Shown: positions 18,266-27,901, numbered from the stretch's first letter. The stretch is 64,000 nucleotides of DNA from Tsukamurella sp. M9C (GCF_020169415.1 NZ_JAIULG010000004.1:123807-187806), one strand, 5' to 3'. Notes: generated by a model not told the origin, from the letters alone. A program made the numbers and translations.

Positions 18266-19057
18266 ATGTCGAACATCGACTACGAGGTGCGCGACGAGGT
18301 CGCCCACGTGCGGATCAATCGACCCGAGAAGCACAACGGCCTCACCCTGGACATGATCGACGACCTCGCGAAGGCCGCCGATCGCGCGAAGAACGATCGC
18401 TCGCTGCGTGCCGTGATCCTCTCCGGCGAGGGCAGCTCGTTCAGCTCCGGCCTCGACTTCGCCTCCGCGGGCAAGGAGCAGCGCCGCCTGCTCATGAACT
18501 TCGTGCCGAAGCGCATCTCGGCGGCCAACAACTTCCAGGCCGCGGGCTGGGCGTGGCGCAGCGTGCCCGCGCCGGTGATCGCGGTCGTGCACGGCCACTG
18601 CTACGGCGGCGGCCTGCAGATCGCGCTCGGCGCGGACTTCCGCTACGCCTCGAGCGAGGCGGACTTCTCCATCCTCGAGGCCAAGTGGGGCCTCATCCCC
18701 GACATGTCGATCTCGGCGTCCATCGCCCAGCTCACCACCATCGACGTCGCCAAGCGCCTCACGATGACCGGCGAGATGTTCTCGGCGAAGCAGGCGCTGG
18801 ACTGGGGCCTCGTCACCGGCGTCTCCGCCGACCCGATGAAGGACGCGCTGGAGCTGGTGGAGAAGCTCAAGGAGCGCTCGCCCGACGCGGTGGCCGCGTC
18901 CAAGGCGCTGTTCGAGAACACCTGGTACAGCGGCTCGCGCCTGTCCTTCCCCGTCGAGCAGGCCCTGCAGCTGGGCCTGATCCGCGGCAAGAACCACGTG
19001 ATCGCCCGCACCGCGGCCGCCAACAAGGAGAAGCCCTCCTTCATCGAGCGGCAGTAA
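18266..19057 (+). CDS. Crotonase / enoyl-CoA hydratase family protein
   Basis: 263-residue crotonase-fold enzyme acting on an acyl-CoA. The oxyanion-hole strand SSFSSGLDF, the HGHCYGGGLQIALGADFRYA helix and the AKWGLIPDMS loop are clear. At the usual hydratase Glu positions this protein has neither a clear E..G pair nor the standard GG motif, so isomerase or another crotonase reaction is possible. The ATG at 18266 follows GAGGAG by six bases and is preferred over the ATG at 18230, which lies right behind a TAGGGT -10 and would be leaderless. Monocistronic, divergent from the glycosylase gene. Confidence 0.88.
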   Translation: MSNIDYEVRDEVAHVRINRPEKHNGLTLDMIDDLAKAADRAKNDRSLRAVILSGEGSSFSSGLDFASAGKEQRRLLMNFVPKRISAANNFQAAGWAWRSVPAPVIAVVHGHCYGGGLQIALGADFRYASSEADFSILEAKWGLIPDMSISASIAQLTTIDVAKRLTMTGEMFSAKQALDWGLVTGVSADPMKDALELVEKLKERSPDAVAASKALFENTWYSGSRLSFPVEQALQLGLIRGKNHVIARTAAANKEKPSFIERQ

Positions 19058-19070
19058 GCACTTCCCCACC

Positions 19071-19133
19071 CGATTGAACGCTGTTTTGGAGAGTCCGACC
19101 TGCGTCGTTCCTCTCCAAAACAGCGTTCAATCG
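19071..19133. repeat. Perfect 23-bp inverted repeat, possible bidirectional terminator
   Basis: Arms at 19071-19093 and 19111-19133 are perfectly complementary over 23 bp with a 17-base loop. The arms are about 48% GC, much lower than the surrounding sequence. The element lies exactly between the convergent crotonase and response-regulator genes (stops at 19057 and 19143), so termination is the simplest role, but length and base composition differ from every other terminator in this window. Confidence 0.75.
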
Positions 19134-19142
19134 CGTCAGGCG

Positions 19143-19811
19143 TCAGCCGCCGGGCCGGACGATGCCGTGATCGAACGCGAAAACTATCGCTTCCGCGCGG
19201 TTGCGCACGTCCAGCTTGGTGAAGATCGAGCCGATGTGGCTCTTCACGGTGACGATCGAGATCACCAGCTCGGCGGCGATGTCGTCGTTGGAGAGCCCGC
19301 GGCCGACGAGCGCGAGCACGTCCGCTTCGCGGGAGGTCAGTCGCGTCGCCTCGCCCGACGGTGCCGCCACCGTCGGTGCGGCCGTGCGGTAGGTCTCGAG
19401 CACGCGGCCGGTGACCGCGGGGTCGAGGACCGCCTCCCCGGCGGCGACGAGGCGCACCGCGCGGATGAGCTCCTCCGCGGGCGAGTCCTTGAGGACGAAG
19501 CCCGACGCGCCGGCCCGCAGCGCCTCGGAGAGCAGGTCGTCGTCGCGGAAGGTGGTGAGCACCAGCACCGGCGGCGCGCCCGCGGACGCGGTGAGGCGCC
19601 GCGTGGCCTCCATCCCGCTGACCCGTTTCATGCGCAGGTCCATCAGCACGACGTCGGGGTCCTCCGACGCGACGACGGCGGCAACCTCGTCGCCGTCGGC
19701 GCACTCGCCGACCACCTCGAAGCCGTCGCGGCGGCGGAGGATGCGGCGCAGCCCCAGTCGCACCAGGTCCTGGTCGTCCACCAGGACGAGGCGGATCGGT
19801 CGGTCGGTCAC
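19143..19811 (-). CDS. Two-component response regulator, NarL/FixJ (LuxR) family
   Basis: 222 residues. Receiver domain (about 1-120) with the acidic pocket LVLVDDQDLVR, phosphoacceptor Asp in DVVLMDLRMKR, Thr in LVLTTF and Lys in FVLKDSP; then a LuxR-type HTH (about 155-215, LTSREADVLALVGRGLSNDDIAAEL). The start is GTG, overlapping the kinase stop by four bases (GTGA), so kinase and regulator are co-translated with the kinase first. Predicted to bind DNA on phosphorylation. Targets are unknown; the small membrane peptide and P450 transcribed away from the kinase are plausible candidates. Confidence 0.93.
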   Translation of the reverse strand: MTDRPIRLVLVDDQDLVRLGLRRILRRRDGFEVVGECADGDEVAAVVASEDPDVVLMDLRMKRVSGMEATRRLTASAGAPPVLVLTTFRDDDLLSEALRAGASGFVLKDSPAEELIRAVRLVAAGEAVLDPAVTGRVLETYRTAAPTVAAPSGEATRLTSREADVLALVGRGLSNDDIAAELVISIVTVKSHIGSIFTKLDVRNRAEAIVFAFDHGIVRPGG

Positions 19812-21010
19812 GGTGATGCTCCTTCGATCGAACCGATTGCCCCGGCGCCGGTCTCGGCGGGGAAGACGGCGTCCACGAGCCACACGCCGTCGGTGGGCCC
19901 CGCGGTCAGGGTTCCGCCCGCGCTCTCCACCCGGGCGCGCATCCCCGTCAGTCCCGTGCCGCCGGGGGCGCGCCGGGCACCGTCGGGGACGGGGCACGAG
20001 ACCCGGATCCCGACGCGGCCCGTGGGGCGTGGCCCGACGAGCACGGAGACCCGTGCGCCCGGCGCGTGTTTCACGGCGTTCGCGAGCGACTCCTGCACCA
20101 GCCGGAAGGCGGCGAGGCCGGCGGTGCCGGAGAGCGCCGTCGACGGGGCGTGCTGCTCCAGCTCGACGGCCAGGCCCGCGCGCGCGAACGAGGCGACGAG
20201 CTCGGGGACCTCGGGGAGCCCCGGCTGGGCGGCATCGGCGCTGTCGGACCGCAGCAGCTCGATGGTGGTGCGGATGTCCTTCATCGCGGTCCGCCCCTGG
20301 GTCTCCGCGTCGCGGAGCGCGTCGACGGCCTCGGCCCGATCGTCGCCGGACTCGAGCGCCCGGCGCGCGGCGGTGACGTTGAGCAGCACCACCGCCAGGG
20401 AGTGGGCGACCACGTCGTGCACCTCGCCGGCGATGGCGGCGCGGTCGAGCGCGGTCCGGGAGGCCTGCGCGCGCCGCTCGGCCCGGAGCAGCAGGAGTTG
20501 GTTCTGCAAGAGTTGGCCGACCGCCGCCCCGAAGCACACCGTGAGCGCGATGAGCCACGCCTGATGGATCGCACCGAGCACGCCCGCGGTGATCACCACG
20601 GCCAGGTAGGCGATCAGATGCACCACCGTCACCCGTAACGGGGTCACAGCCGCGACCTGGGTGATCCCGAGGATGACGATGAGCGGCACGACGTCGAACG
20701 CCGCGGGCACGCACCAGAACAGCGAGGCGCTGGTGAGGATCACGATGGAGTGCGCGGTGAGTGAGACGCCGCCCTTGCGCAGCAGGCTGCCCGCCGTGTG
20801 GCACAGCGAGAGGAAGACGGCGGCCGCCAGCCAGATCCACTGGCGGCCTTCGGGGCCCTCCATGATCCGGGGCACCGCGGCCTCGATGACCAGCGCGAGC
20901 ATGGCCACTTCGGTGATCGTCATGTAGTACGGCGGGTACTCGTAGCCGAGCAGCTCGAAGTCCCGCCGGTACCGCGCCTCCAACCACCGCAGCCAGCGCA
21001 TGGTGTGCAT
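19808..21010 (-). CDS. Two-component sensor histidine kinase (HisKA_3)
   Basis: 400 residues. Five to six membrane helices fill about 30-190 with little extracellular sequence, suggesting sensing within or near the membrane. The dimerisation box EVHDVVAHSLAVV (phosphoacceptor His) lies near residue 225, and the ATPase domain shows VQESLANAVKHAPGA (N box) and GTGLTGMRARVESAGGTL (G box). The ATG at 21010 is taken; an ATG three codons later is also possible, and neither has a clear ribosome site. Signal unknown. Operon with the downstream response regulator. Confidence 0.9.
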   Translation of the reverse strand: MHTMRWLRWLEARYRRDFELLGYEYPPYYMTITEVAMLALVIEAAVPRIMEGPEGRQWIWLAAAVFLSLCHTAGSLLRKGGVSLTAHSIVILTSASLFWCVPAAFDVVPLIVILGITQVAAVTPLRVTVVHLIAYLAVVITAGVLGAIHQAWLIALTVCFGAAVGQLLQNQLLLLRAERRAQASRTALDRAAIAGEVHDVVAHSLAVVLLNVTAARRALESGDDRAEAVDALRDAETQGRTAMKDIRTTIELLRSDSADAAQPGLPEVPELVASFARAGLAVELEQHAPSTALSGTAGLAAFRLVQESLANAVKHAPGARVSVLVGPRPTGRVGIRVSCPVPDGARRAPGGTGLTGMRARVESAGGTLTAGPTDGVWLVDAVFPAETGAGAIGSIEGASP

Positions 21011-21175
21011 CGTAGCCGCGCGAGCGCGCCCGGTCGCCCACCCTGGGGCGGATCCGCGCGCCCACCTCAGGACGGAACCGGAGTTCCGTCCTGAGCACGC
21101 TGACCTGCGTCGATCGCGCTCGTAGCGTCGAAGGCGACCCGGAACACCGACCGGGCACCGGAGAAGGAGAAGGCC

Positions 21176-21328
21176 ATGATCACCGTTCTCGCCCTGGCAG
21201 CGTTCGTCCTCGCGGTCCTGTGGCTCACCCACGACCGCGACGGCCTCGACTTCGGAGCGCGGGACATCCACCGCGCGATGGCGGCCCGGGACCGCCGGAC
21301 CGGCCCCGGAGGCACCGTCGTTCCCTGA
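21176..21328 (+). CDS. Small single-pass membrane peptide (50 residues)
   Basis: A 50-codon frame starting MITVLALAAFVLAVLWLTHDRD: one N-terminal hydrophobic helix (about 1-18) followed by a charged tail (GARDIHRAMAARDRR). The ATG is preceded by GGAGAAGGAGAAGG, one of the strongest ribosome sites in the window, which is the main evidence that it is real. It lies between the divergent sensor kinase and the P450 and could be co-transcribed with the P450, whose ATG is 61 bases downstream. No family recognised. Confidence 0.6.
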   Translation: MITVLALAAFVLAVLWLTHDRDGLDFGARDIHRAMAARDRRTGPGGTVVP

Positions 21329-21389
21329 CGATCGCGACGGCCCGCCCGCGCGCCGCGATCGGCGTGCACAATCGACGTAGGAGGACGAC

Positions 21390-22886
21390 ATGACCACGAT
21401 CACACGAGCCTTCCGGACCGGCATCGGCAGCGGGCTCGGCGGCACCGTCGCGCGCACCCTGTCCATCCCCGAGCCCGCCTGGCACCTGCGCGATCCCGCG
21501 CGTCCGGGCCTCGACGGCCGGAACGCCGTCGAGGCGGGCCCCGTCGACGCCGCGGGAGCCGCGGCGCTGCGTGCGGCCCCGTCGCTCCCGATGGGGCCGC
21601 TGCGGGCCTCCCTGAGTTACACCCTCCGCGAGGGCGACGTGACGTTCCGCGCGGCGGACCGGTACGGCGACGTCTTCCGGTCCGAGTTCGCTGGCGGCCC
21701 CGGGCAGGTGGTGATCGTGTCGAACCCGGCCCACGTCGCCTCGCTGATGTCGCGGCCCGACGAGGCGCCGTCGGCCACCCGCTTCTCGCCGCTGCGGCCC
21801 ATCGTGGGGCCGGATTCGGTGCTCACCGCGGTCGGGCCGCGCCACAAGCAGCAGCGCGGCCTGCTGCTGCCGCAGTTCCACGGCCGCGCGGTCACCGAGT
21901 ACCAGCGGCGGATCGACGCGGCCACCGCGCACCGCATCGACGAATGGCGGACGGGGGAGCCGGTGGCCCTGGCGGACATCGGCCAGCAGATCACCCTCGA
22001 CGTCATCATGTCGGCGGTGTTCGGGATCGAGGACGAGGCGGGCGCCACCGCCGCCGAGAGCGCGGTCCGCACGTCGATGATCCGGCTGCTCCAGCTCTCG
22101 ACGCACCCGCTCGCGACTGCGGTGCAGTTGGTGAACGCGCGTAGCCCCGAGCCGCGGGGCGTGCTGAAGATGATCCTGCGTCCGCTCGACCGCGCCATCT
22201 ACGCCGTGATCGCCGAGCGGCGGCGCGAGGGCGTCGACGGCCCCGACGGTGCGGGCCGGTCCGACATCCTCACGGTGCTCATGGCGGCCCGCGGCGACGA
22301 CGGTGCGCCCCTGGCCGACAGCGAGATCCGCGACGAGCTGCTCACCCTGGTCCTCGCGGGGCACGAGACGACGTCGAACTCGGTGGCGTGGACCTTCGAG
22401 CGGCTCACCCGCAACCCCGACGTGTACCGCCGGTCCGTGGAGGCGGCCCGGGAGGGCGACGAGGCGTACATCGAGGCGCTCATCAACGAGTCGATGCGCA
22501 ACCGTCCCGTGGTCCCGGTCGTCGCGCGGGAGCTGCTGTCGGACTGGCAGTTCGGGCCGTACACCGTGGAAAGCGGTGTGATCGCGCTGATCTCGATCCT
22601 GCTGCTGCACCACCGCGAGGACCTGTACCCGCGGCCCTATGCCTTCGATCCCGACCGCTTCCTCGGCGTGAAGCCCTCGCCGCAGAAGCTGATGCCCTTC
22701 GGCGGCGGCACCCGGCGCTGCCTCGGCGCGGGGCTGGCGATGGCGGAGCTGCGGTCGGTGGTGACGCAGATCCTGCTGCGCGTGGACCTCGCGATGACCG
22801 ATGCGCCGGCCGAGCAGCCGCGGCACCGCAACGTCACGATGATCCCCGCCGACGGGGGCATGGTGACCGCGCTGCGCCGCGACTGA
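21390..22886 (+). CDS. Cytochrome P450
   Basis: 498-residue P450 monooxygenase. I-helix AGHETTSNSVAW, K-helix ExxR in EALINESMRNRP, PYAFDPDRFLG and the haem loop PFGGGTRRCLGAGLA with the axial Cys are all present. The I-helix Gly-His-Glu-Thr and the GGTRRC loop resemble bacterial class-I P450s of the CYP110/CYP138-like type with long N-termini; residues 1-60 are an extra segment before the usual start. No ferredoxin or reductase gene is adjacent. The ATG is preceded by AGGAGG. Substrate unknown. Confidence 0.94.
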   Translation: MTTITRAFRTGIGSGLGGTVARTLSIPEPAWHLRDPARPGLDGRNAVEAGPVDAAGAAALRAAPSLPMGPLRASLSYTLREGDVTFRAADRYGDVFRSEFAGGPGQVVIVSNPAHVASLMSRPDEAPSATRFSPLRPIVGPDSVLTAVGPRHKQQRGLLLPQFHGRAVTEYQRRIDAATAHRIDEWRTGEPVALADIGQQITLDVIMSAVFGIEDEAGATAAESAVRTSMIRLLQLSTHPLATAVQLVNARSPEPRGVLKMILRPLDRAIYAVIAERRREGVDGPDGAGRSDILTVLMAARGDDGAPLADSEIRDELLTLVLAGHETTSNSVAWTFERLTRNPDVYRRSVEAAREGDEAYIEALINESMRNRPVVPVVARELLSDWQFGPYTVESGVIALISILLLHHREDLYPRPYAFDPDRFLGVKPSPQKLMPFGGGTRRCLGAGLAMAELRSVVTQILLRVDLAMTDAPAEQPRHRNVTMIPADGGMVTALRRD

Positions 22887-22932
22887 CCCCGCCGACCGGC
22901 CTCGGGCGCGCAGACCTCGGGCGTGGCAGACC

Positions 22933-24633
22933 TCAGGCGCGCGTGCCCCGCTCGTCGCCGAGCCGGACCGGGGCGATGTCTGCGAAGACGTCGCCCGGTC
23001 CGGGATTGGTCTCCGCGGTTCCCCCGCCGAGGTGGTGCACGACGCCCCAGACCGCGTTGAGCGCGGTCTGCAGCGCACCCTCGGCCCACCCGGCGGTCCA
23101 CGAGATGTCGTCGCCCGCCAGGAAGAAGCCGCGGTGCCGCGGGTCGAGGGACTCCTGCATGAAGTGCGTGTACAGCCGCTCCTGGTAGCGGTAGTGGCCG
23201 GGCAGGTTCGCCTTGAAGGCGCCCATGAAGTACCGCTCCGTCTCCCACGAGACCGTCTTCGGGGTGGCGATGATGTGGCTGCGGATGTCGACGCCGGGGT
23301 AGATCTCGCCGAGCGACTTGAGCATCAGGTCGAGCCGCGCGTTCACGTCCAGCGGCAGCACCTTGAGCGAGTCGTCGGACCAGGTGTACGACAGGCAGAT
23401 CACGCCGGGCCGGTCGGGCCCGTGGTCGAGCAGGTAGGTGCCGCGGCTCATCCGGTCGGTGAGCGTCATGGACATCGTGTCGCGCCCCGTGGCCGGGTCG
23501 ACGTCGCGCCAGAAGGGCCGATCCACCAGTGCGAAGACCTTGGAGCTGCCCATGTAGTGGGTGCGCTCCACCGCGGTCCAGTGATCGATCGGCAGCAGGT
23601 CGTCGTCGCAGTCGATCGTGTTGAGCAGCATCCAGGCCTGGCCGGTGAAGACCGCCGCGGGGAAGGTGCGGGTCTCGCCCGCCGCGTCGGTCAGGGTGTA
23701 CGCCGGCGCCCCGCCGGGGCCGACGGTGCGCCTGATCGCGGTGACCGCCGGACGGTGCGCGCCGCCGTTGAGGTCCCGGACGGACCGCGCACCGTCGAAC
23801 GGGCTCTCCCACAGGTGCTTCGGCAGCCGGTCCGCACCCCCGACGATGCCGCGGTGGTGGTCGTCGGCGGCGGTGCAGGTGACGCGGAGGATCTCCAGCA
23901 TCGAGTTGGGGTAGTCGGTGTCCCAGCCGCCCGTGCCGAATCCGACCTGCCCGAACAGTTCCCGGTGCGCGAACGAGCGGAAGTGCTTCGATGCGGTGAG
24001 GAAGCCGTAGAAGGTCTGGTCGTCGAGCTCCTCGACCAGGCGCGACCACACGGCGCGGATCCGCGTGACGTCGCGCGCACGGATCGCGTCCTGCAGCTCG
24101 GCGGCGTCGGCGTAGTCGGCCAGCGTCGCGTCCCACGCGCGGGCGACCTCGGCGAACTCGGGCGGGAGGTCGGCGGTGGTGCGGGCGTAATGGCTGCGGC
24201 CCTTGAGGTCGATGACGGTGCTGGGCGTCGCCTCGGCGAGGGGATTGGGGAAGGCCTCGGTCTCCAGGCCCGCGCGGTCGAGGTAGTGCTGCAGCGTGGT
24301 CGACGACGGCGGGAAGCGCATCGCACCCATCTCCGCGACCAGGTCGTCGGCGTAGCCCTCGAAACGCTCGCTGCGCATCCGGCCGCCGATCCGGTCGGCT
24401 TCGTACACCACGGGTTTCAGGCCGAGGCGGGCCAGCTCGTAGGCGGCGGTGAGGCCGGCGAGGCCGGCGCCGATCACGGCGACCTCGGTGCCGCGCACGG
24501 CCTCGGGCACGGAGCCCAGGCCGTCGGGGTGGGCGACCCAGTCGTCGTAGGCGAACGGGAAGTCGGGTCCGAACATCGTCAGGGGCGCGTCCGAGGCGGA
24601 CGGACTGTGGGCGGGCATGGCGGGCTGGGTCAT
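22933..24633 (-). CDS. Flavin amine oxidase / amino-acid 2-monooxygenase (probable arginine 2-monooxygenase)
   Basis: 566-residue FAD enzyme. The dinucleotide-binding motif VIGAGLAGLTAAYELARLG with the acidic end of strand 2 (VVYEADRIGGRM) lies at about 50-85, and the C-terminal FAD contact DDISWTAGWAEGALQTALNA near 520. Length and layout match the tryptophan/arginine 2-monooxygenase branch, which converts an amino acid to its amide with loss of CO2. The operon (amidase, amino-acid permease, ureohydrolase) points to arginine, giving 4-guanidinobutyramide. The ATG follows CCAGGAG. It is the last gene of the four-gene operon, 23 bases after the amidase. An ordinary amine oxidase remains an alternative. 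Confidence 0.85.
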   Translation of the reverse strand: MTQPAMPAHSPSASDAPLTMFGPDFPFAYDDWVAHPDGLGSVPEAVRGTEVAVIGAGLAGLTAAYELARLGLKPVVYEADRIGGRMRSERFEGYADDLVAEMGAMRFPPSSTTLQHYLDRAGLETEAFPNPLAEATPSTVIDLKGRSHYARTTADLPPEFAEVARAWDATLADYADAAELQDAIRARDVTRIRAVWSRLVEELDDQTFYGFLTASKHFRSFAHRELFGQVGFGTGGWDTDYPNSMLEILRVTCTAADDHHRGIVGGADRLPKHLWESPFDGARSVRDLNGGAHRPAVTAIRRTVGPGGAPAYTLTDAAGETRTFPAAVFTGQAWMLLNTIDCDDDLLPIDHWTAVERTHYMGSSKVFALVDRPFWRDVDPATGRDTMSMTLTDRMSRGTYLLDHGPDRPGVICLSYTWSDDSLKVLPLDVNARLDLMLKSLGEIYPGVDIRSHIIATPKTVSWETERYFMGAFKANLPGHYRYQERLYTHFMQESLDPRHRGFFLAGDDISWTAGWAEGALQTALNAVWGVVHHLGGGTAETNPGPGDVFADIAPVRLGDERGTRA

Positions 24634-24656
24634 GTGGGCTCCTGGGGTGGCGGGGC

Positions 24657-25448
24657 TCAGTACAGGTCGGTGCGCCGGTCGCGCAGGTAGGTGTTGGCGA
24701 TCCGCGCCTCGCGCAGGGCCTCCGGGTCGGCGGTGAAGACGAGCAGTTCCTCGTCGCGCCCGGCCCGGGCCACGACGTCGCCGTCGGGCCCCGCCGCGGT
24801 GCTCAGCCCGCAGTACTCGAGCGAGGTCTCCCGGCCGCAGTGGTTGGTGTAGGCGATGTAGAGCTGGCTCTCGAAGGCGCGCACCGGGACGACCAGTTCG
24901 GCGATGCGGCCGAACGGCTCCATCAGGCCCGTGGGGATCAGGAGCAGGTCGGCGCCCGCGTCCGCCTGGGCGCGTACGGCTTCGGGGAACTCCACGTCGT
25001 AGCAGATGAGGAGCCCGCATCGCAGGCCGCCGAGGTCGAACTGGACGGGCAGCTCGCCGCCCGGCGCGAACATCGTGCGGTCGAGGTCGCCGAACAGGTG
25101 CGTCTTGCGGTAGTGCGCGAGCTCGGTGCCGTCGGGTCCGACGACGGTGACGGCATTGAAGACGTCGCCGTCGTCGAGCTCCGGGTAGCCGGCGACGACG
25201 GCGATGTCGTGCCGGCCGGCGATGCCCGCGAGCGCCGCGTGGTACTCGCCGCCGCGCGGTCGGGCGAGGTCCCGTGCGGCCGTGCCGATGTCGTAGCCGG
25301 ACACGGACATCTCGGGCGTGACCAGGATCTGTGCTCCCGCGGCGGCGGCCCGGGTCGCGGCTGCGTCGATCGCCGCCAGGTTCCGCGCGACGTCCGGTTG
25401 CGGCCCGAGGCCCTCCGGCCCCTGGAACATTCCGACGGTGACCGTCAT
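24657..25448 (-). CDS. Nitrilase-superfamily amidohydrolase (probable 4-guanidinobutyramide amidase)
   Basis: 263 residues, carbon-nitrogen hydrolase fold. The catalytic triad is visible: Glu in TPEMSVSGYD, Lys in YRKTHLFGD and Cys in LLICYDVEFPE. The Asp-rich pocket around GDLDRTMFAPG is typical of aliphatic amidases. In this operon the natural substrate would be the amide produced by the neighbouring monooxygenase, yielding 4-guanidinobutyrate and ammonia; this is inferred from context. The ATG overlaps the permease stop in an ATGA, so the two are translationally coupled. Confidence 0.88.
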   Translation of the reverse strand: MTVTVGMFQGPEGLGPQPDVARNLAAIDAAATRAAAAGAQILVTPEMSVSGYDIGTAARDLARPRGGEYHAALAGIAGRHDIAVVAGYPELDDGDVFNAVTVVGPDGTELAHYRKTHLFGDLDRTMFAPGGELPVQFDLGGLRCGLLICYDVEFPEAVRAQADAGADLLLIPTGLMEPFGRIAELVVPVRAFESQLYIAYTNHCGRETSLEYCGLSTAAGPDGDVVARAGRDEELLVFTADPEALREARIANTYLRDRRTDLY

Positions 25449-26881
25449 CGCGCGTCCTTCGCGAGGTCGACGTCCTGCCGCAGCCGCGAGTGCTGGTAGC
25501 CGTAGGCGAAGTAGACGACGAGGCCCACCGCGGACCAGACGGCGAAGGCGATCCACGTGCGGGCCTCGAGCTGGAGCATGAGGTATCCGCAGAAGCCGAT
25601 GCCCAGCACGGGGATCAGCGGGAACAGGGGTGTCTTGAAGGCGCGGGGCAGGTCGGGACGGTTGATCCGCAGCAGGATCACGCCGACGTTGACCAGCGCG
25701 AACGCGAACAGCGAGCCGATCGACGTGGCGTTCGCGAGCTCGCCGAGGGGGACGAGACCCGCGAGCACGGCGATGACCACGCTGACGATCACGATGTTGC
25801 GGACCGGCACGAAGGTGCGGGGGTTGACCTTGGCGAAGACGCGGGGGACCAGGCCGTCGCTGCCCATCGTGTAGAGGATGCGGGTCTGGCCGTACATGAC
25901 CGCGAGCACCACGCTGGCGATCGCGATCACCGCGCCGATGGAGAGGATCACGGAGGGCCACGTCTGGCCGGTGACGTCGGTGAGGATCTTCGCGAGGGAG
26001 GCCTCGGTGCCGCCGAATTCCTGCCAGGGCATCGCGCCGACCGCCGCGAGCGCGACCAGGCAGTAGAGCACGGTGATGATGCCGAGCGAGAGGATGATCG
26101 CGCGCGGCAGATCGCGGGTGGGATTCTTCGCCTCGTTGCCCGCGGTCGAGGCCGCGTCGAATCCGATGTAGGAGAAGAAGACCATCGCCGCGGCGGCCGT
26201 CATCCCGTTGGTGCCGAAGGGCATGAACGGGCTGAGGTTGCCCGAGTTGAAGGCGGTGAAGGCGATGGCGCAGAAGAAGACCAGGACGCACACCTTGAGC
26301 ACGACCATCGCCGTGTTGAGGCGCGCGCTCTCGGTCGCGCCGCCGACGAGGACGAGGCACGCGAGCGCCACGATCACCATGCTCGGGATGTTCACGATGC
26401 CGCCGTCGCCCGGGGGTGCGGCGATCGCGGTGGGGAGCTCGACGTCGAAGAGGGTGCGGAGGAGTTCGTTGATGTATTGGCCCCAGCCGACGGCGACGGC
26501 CGCCACGGAGACGCCGTACTCGAGGAGCAGACACCAGCCGCAGATCCAGGCGAAGAACTCGCCGATGGTGGCGTAGGCGTACGAGTACGAGCTGCCCGAC
26601 ACGGGGATGGTGCCCGCCATCTCGGCGTAGGACAGCGCGGAGAACAGGGCGGTGACCGCGGCCAGGATGAAGGCGACGATGACCGCGGGCCCCGCCTTGG
26701 GCGTCGCCTCACCGAGGATCACGAAGATGCCGGTGCCGAGCGAGGCGCCGATCGACAGGGCGGTGAGGTGGCCGAGTCCCATCGAGCGCTTGAGCTGGGG
26801 CCCGTCGTGCGCGGCGGCACTGTCGGCGAGGATGCGGTCGACCGACTTGCGGGCGAAGAGACTCTCGGTGATGGTGCTCAT
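25445..26881 (-). CDS. APC-family amino-acid permease (cationic amino-acid type)
   Basis: 478-residue inner-membrane transporter with about 12-14 hydrophobic helices. The N-terminal [17 protein letters not shown] motif and the TM3 region ([23 protein letters not shown]) are characteristic of APC transporters, and the E.A.TIPVSGS pattern matches the CAT (cationic amino acid) branch. [21 protein letters not shown] is the conserved TM6-7 loop. It lies between a ureohydrolase and an amidase and overlaps both by four bases, so arginine uptake is the likely role, inferred from context. Confidence 0.9.
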   Translation of the reverse strand: MSTITESLFARKSVDRILADSAAAHDGPQLKRSMGLGHLTALSIGASLGTGIFVILGEATPKAGPAVIVAFILAAVTALFSALSYAEMAGTIPVSGSSYSYAYATIGEFFAWICGWCLLLEYGVSVAAVAVGWGQYINELLRTLFDVELPTAIAAPPGDGGIVNIPSMVIVALACLVLVGGATESARLNTAMVVLKVCVLVFFCAIAFTAFNSGNLSPFMPFGTNGMTAAAAMVFFSYIGFDAASTAGNEAKNPTRDLPRAIILSLGIITVLYCLVALAAVGAMPWQEFGGTEASLAKILTDVTGQTWPSVILSIGAVIAIASVVLAVMYGQTRILYTMGSDGLVPRVFAKVNPRTFVPVRNIVIVSVVIAVLAGLVPLGELANATSIGSLFAFALVNVGVILLRINRPDLPRAFKTPLFPLIPVLGIGFCGYLMLQLEARTWIAFAVWSAVGLVVYFAYGYQHSRLRQDVDLAKDAR

Positions 26882-27858
26882 CGGGCGTTCACCGCGAGCA
26901 CCGACAGCAGCTCGTAGGCCACGTGGGCGGCCGCGACGCCGGTCAGTTCGGCGTGGTCGTAGGGCGGCGCGACCTCGACGACATCCGCGCCCACCACGTC
27001 CGTGCCGACCAGGGCGCGGAGCGTGTTGAGCAGCTCGCGGCTCGTCATGCCACCGGCCTCGGGGGTGCCGGTGCCGGGCGCGTGCGCGGGGTCCAGCACG
27101 TCGATGTCGACGGAGACGTAGACGGGGCCGCCGGCACCGTCGGGCCCGGCGAGGCGCCGGCGCATGCGCTCGATCACGCTGGCCAGGCCGTCGTTCTCGT
27201 AGTCGTCGGAGCGCACCACCTGGAAGCCGAGGACGCCGTCGGCGGTGAGGTCCTGCTCGCCGTAGAGGGGTCCGCGGATGCCGATGTGCATCGAGCGCTC
27301 GAGGTCGATCAGACCTTCCTCGCTGGCCCGCCGGAACGGGGTGCCGTGCGTGTACGGGGCGCCGAAGTAGGTGTCCCAGGTGTCGAGGTGCGCGTCGAAG
27401 TGCAGCACGGCGACGGGGCCGCGGTCGGCGGCGACGGCGCGCAGGATCGGCAGCGCGAGGGTGTGATCGCCGCCGAGGGTGAGCACCTTGGAGCCGGCTC
27501 CGCGCAGGCGCGTGATCTCGGCCTCGACGGTCCCCAGTGCCTCGACGATGTCGAACGGGTTCACCGCGAGATCGCCGGCGTCGGCCACCTGGTGCACCGC
27601 GAAGGGCGAGACGTCGAGCGCGGGGTTGTACGGGCGCAGCAGCTTCGACGACGCCCGGATGTGCCCGGGGCCGAACCGTGCGCCCGGGCGGTAGCTCACG
27701 CCCGAGTCGAAGGGGATCCCGAGGACGGCGACGGCGGCACCGTCGACCTCGTCGAGGCGGGGCAGGCGGGCGAAGGTCTCCGGCCCGCAGTAGCGGGGGA
27801 CGAGGCTCGCATCCACCGGTCCGCGGGGCTGAGAAGGGCGCTGGGTTTCTTCAGGCAC
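26878..27858 (-). CDS. Agmatinase/guanidinobutyrase family ureohydrolase
   Basis: 326-residue manganese ureohydrolase releasing urea from a guanidino compound. Metal ligands lie in [17 protein letters not shown] and [10 protein letters not shown], followed by [11 protein letters not shown], which in this family marks agmatinase or guanidinobutyrase rather than arginase. In this operon 4-guanidinobutyrate is the expected substrate, giving GABA and urea; agmatine is the main alternative. First gene of the operon; the GTG start has AGAGGA about eight bases upstream and a consensus-like promoter about 45-70 bases upstream. Overlaps the permease by four bases. Confidence 0.92.
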   Translation of the reverse strand: MPEETQRPSQPRGPVDASLVPRYCGPETFARLPRLDEVDGAAVAVLGIPFDSGVSYRPGARFGPGHIRASSKLLRPYNPALDVSPFAVHQVADAGDLAVNPFDIVEALGTVEAEITRLRGAGSKVLTLGGDHTLALPILRAVAADRGPVAVLHFDAHLDTWDTYFGAPYTHGTPFRRASEEGLIDLERSMHIGIRGPLYGEQDLTADGVLGFQVVRSDDYENDGLASVIERMRRRLAGPDGAGGPVYVSVDIDVLDPAHAPGTGTPEAGGMTSRELLNTLRALVGTDVVGADVVEVAPPYDHAELTGVAAAHVAYELLSVLAVNAR

Positions 27859-27901
27859 GGATGGATCCTCTCGCAGGGGCTGCTTTTGTGGGCCGGATCA
27901 C

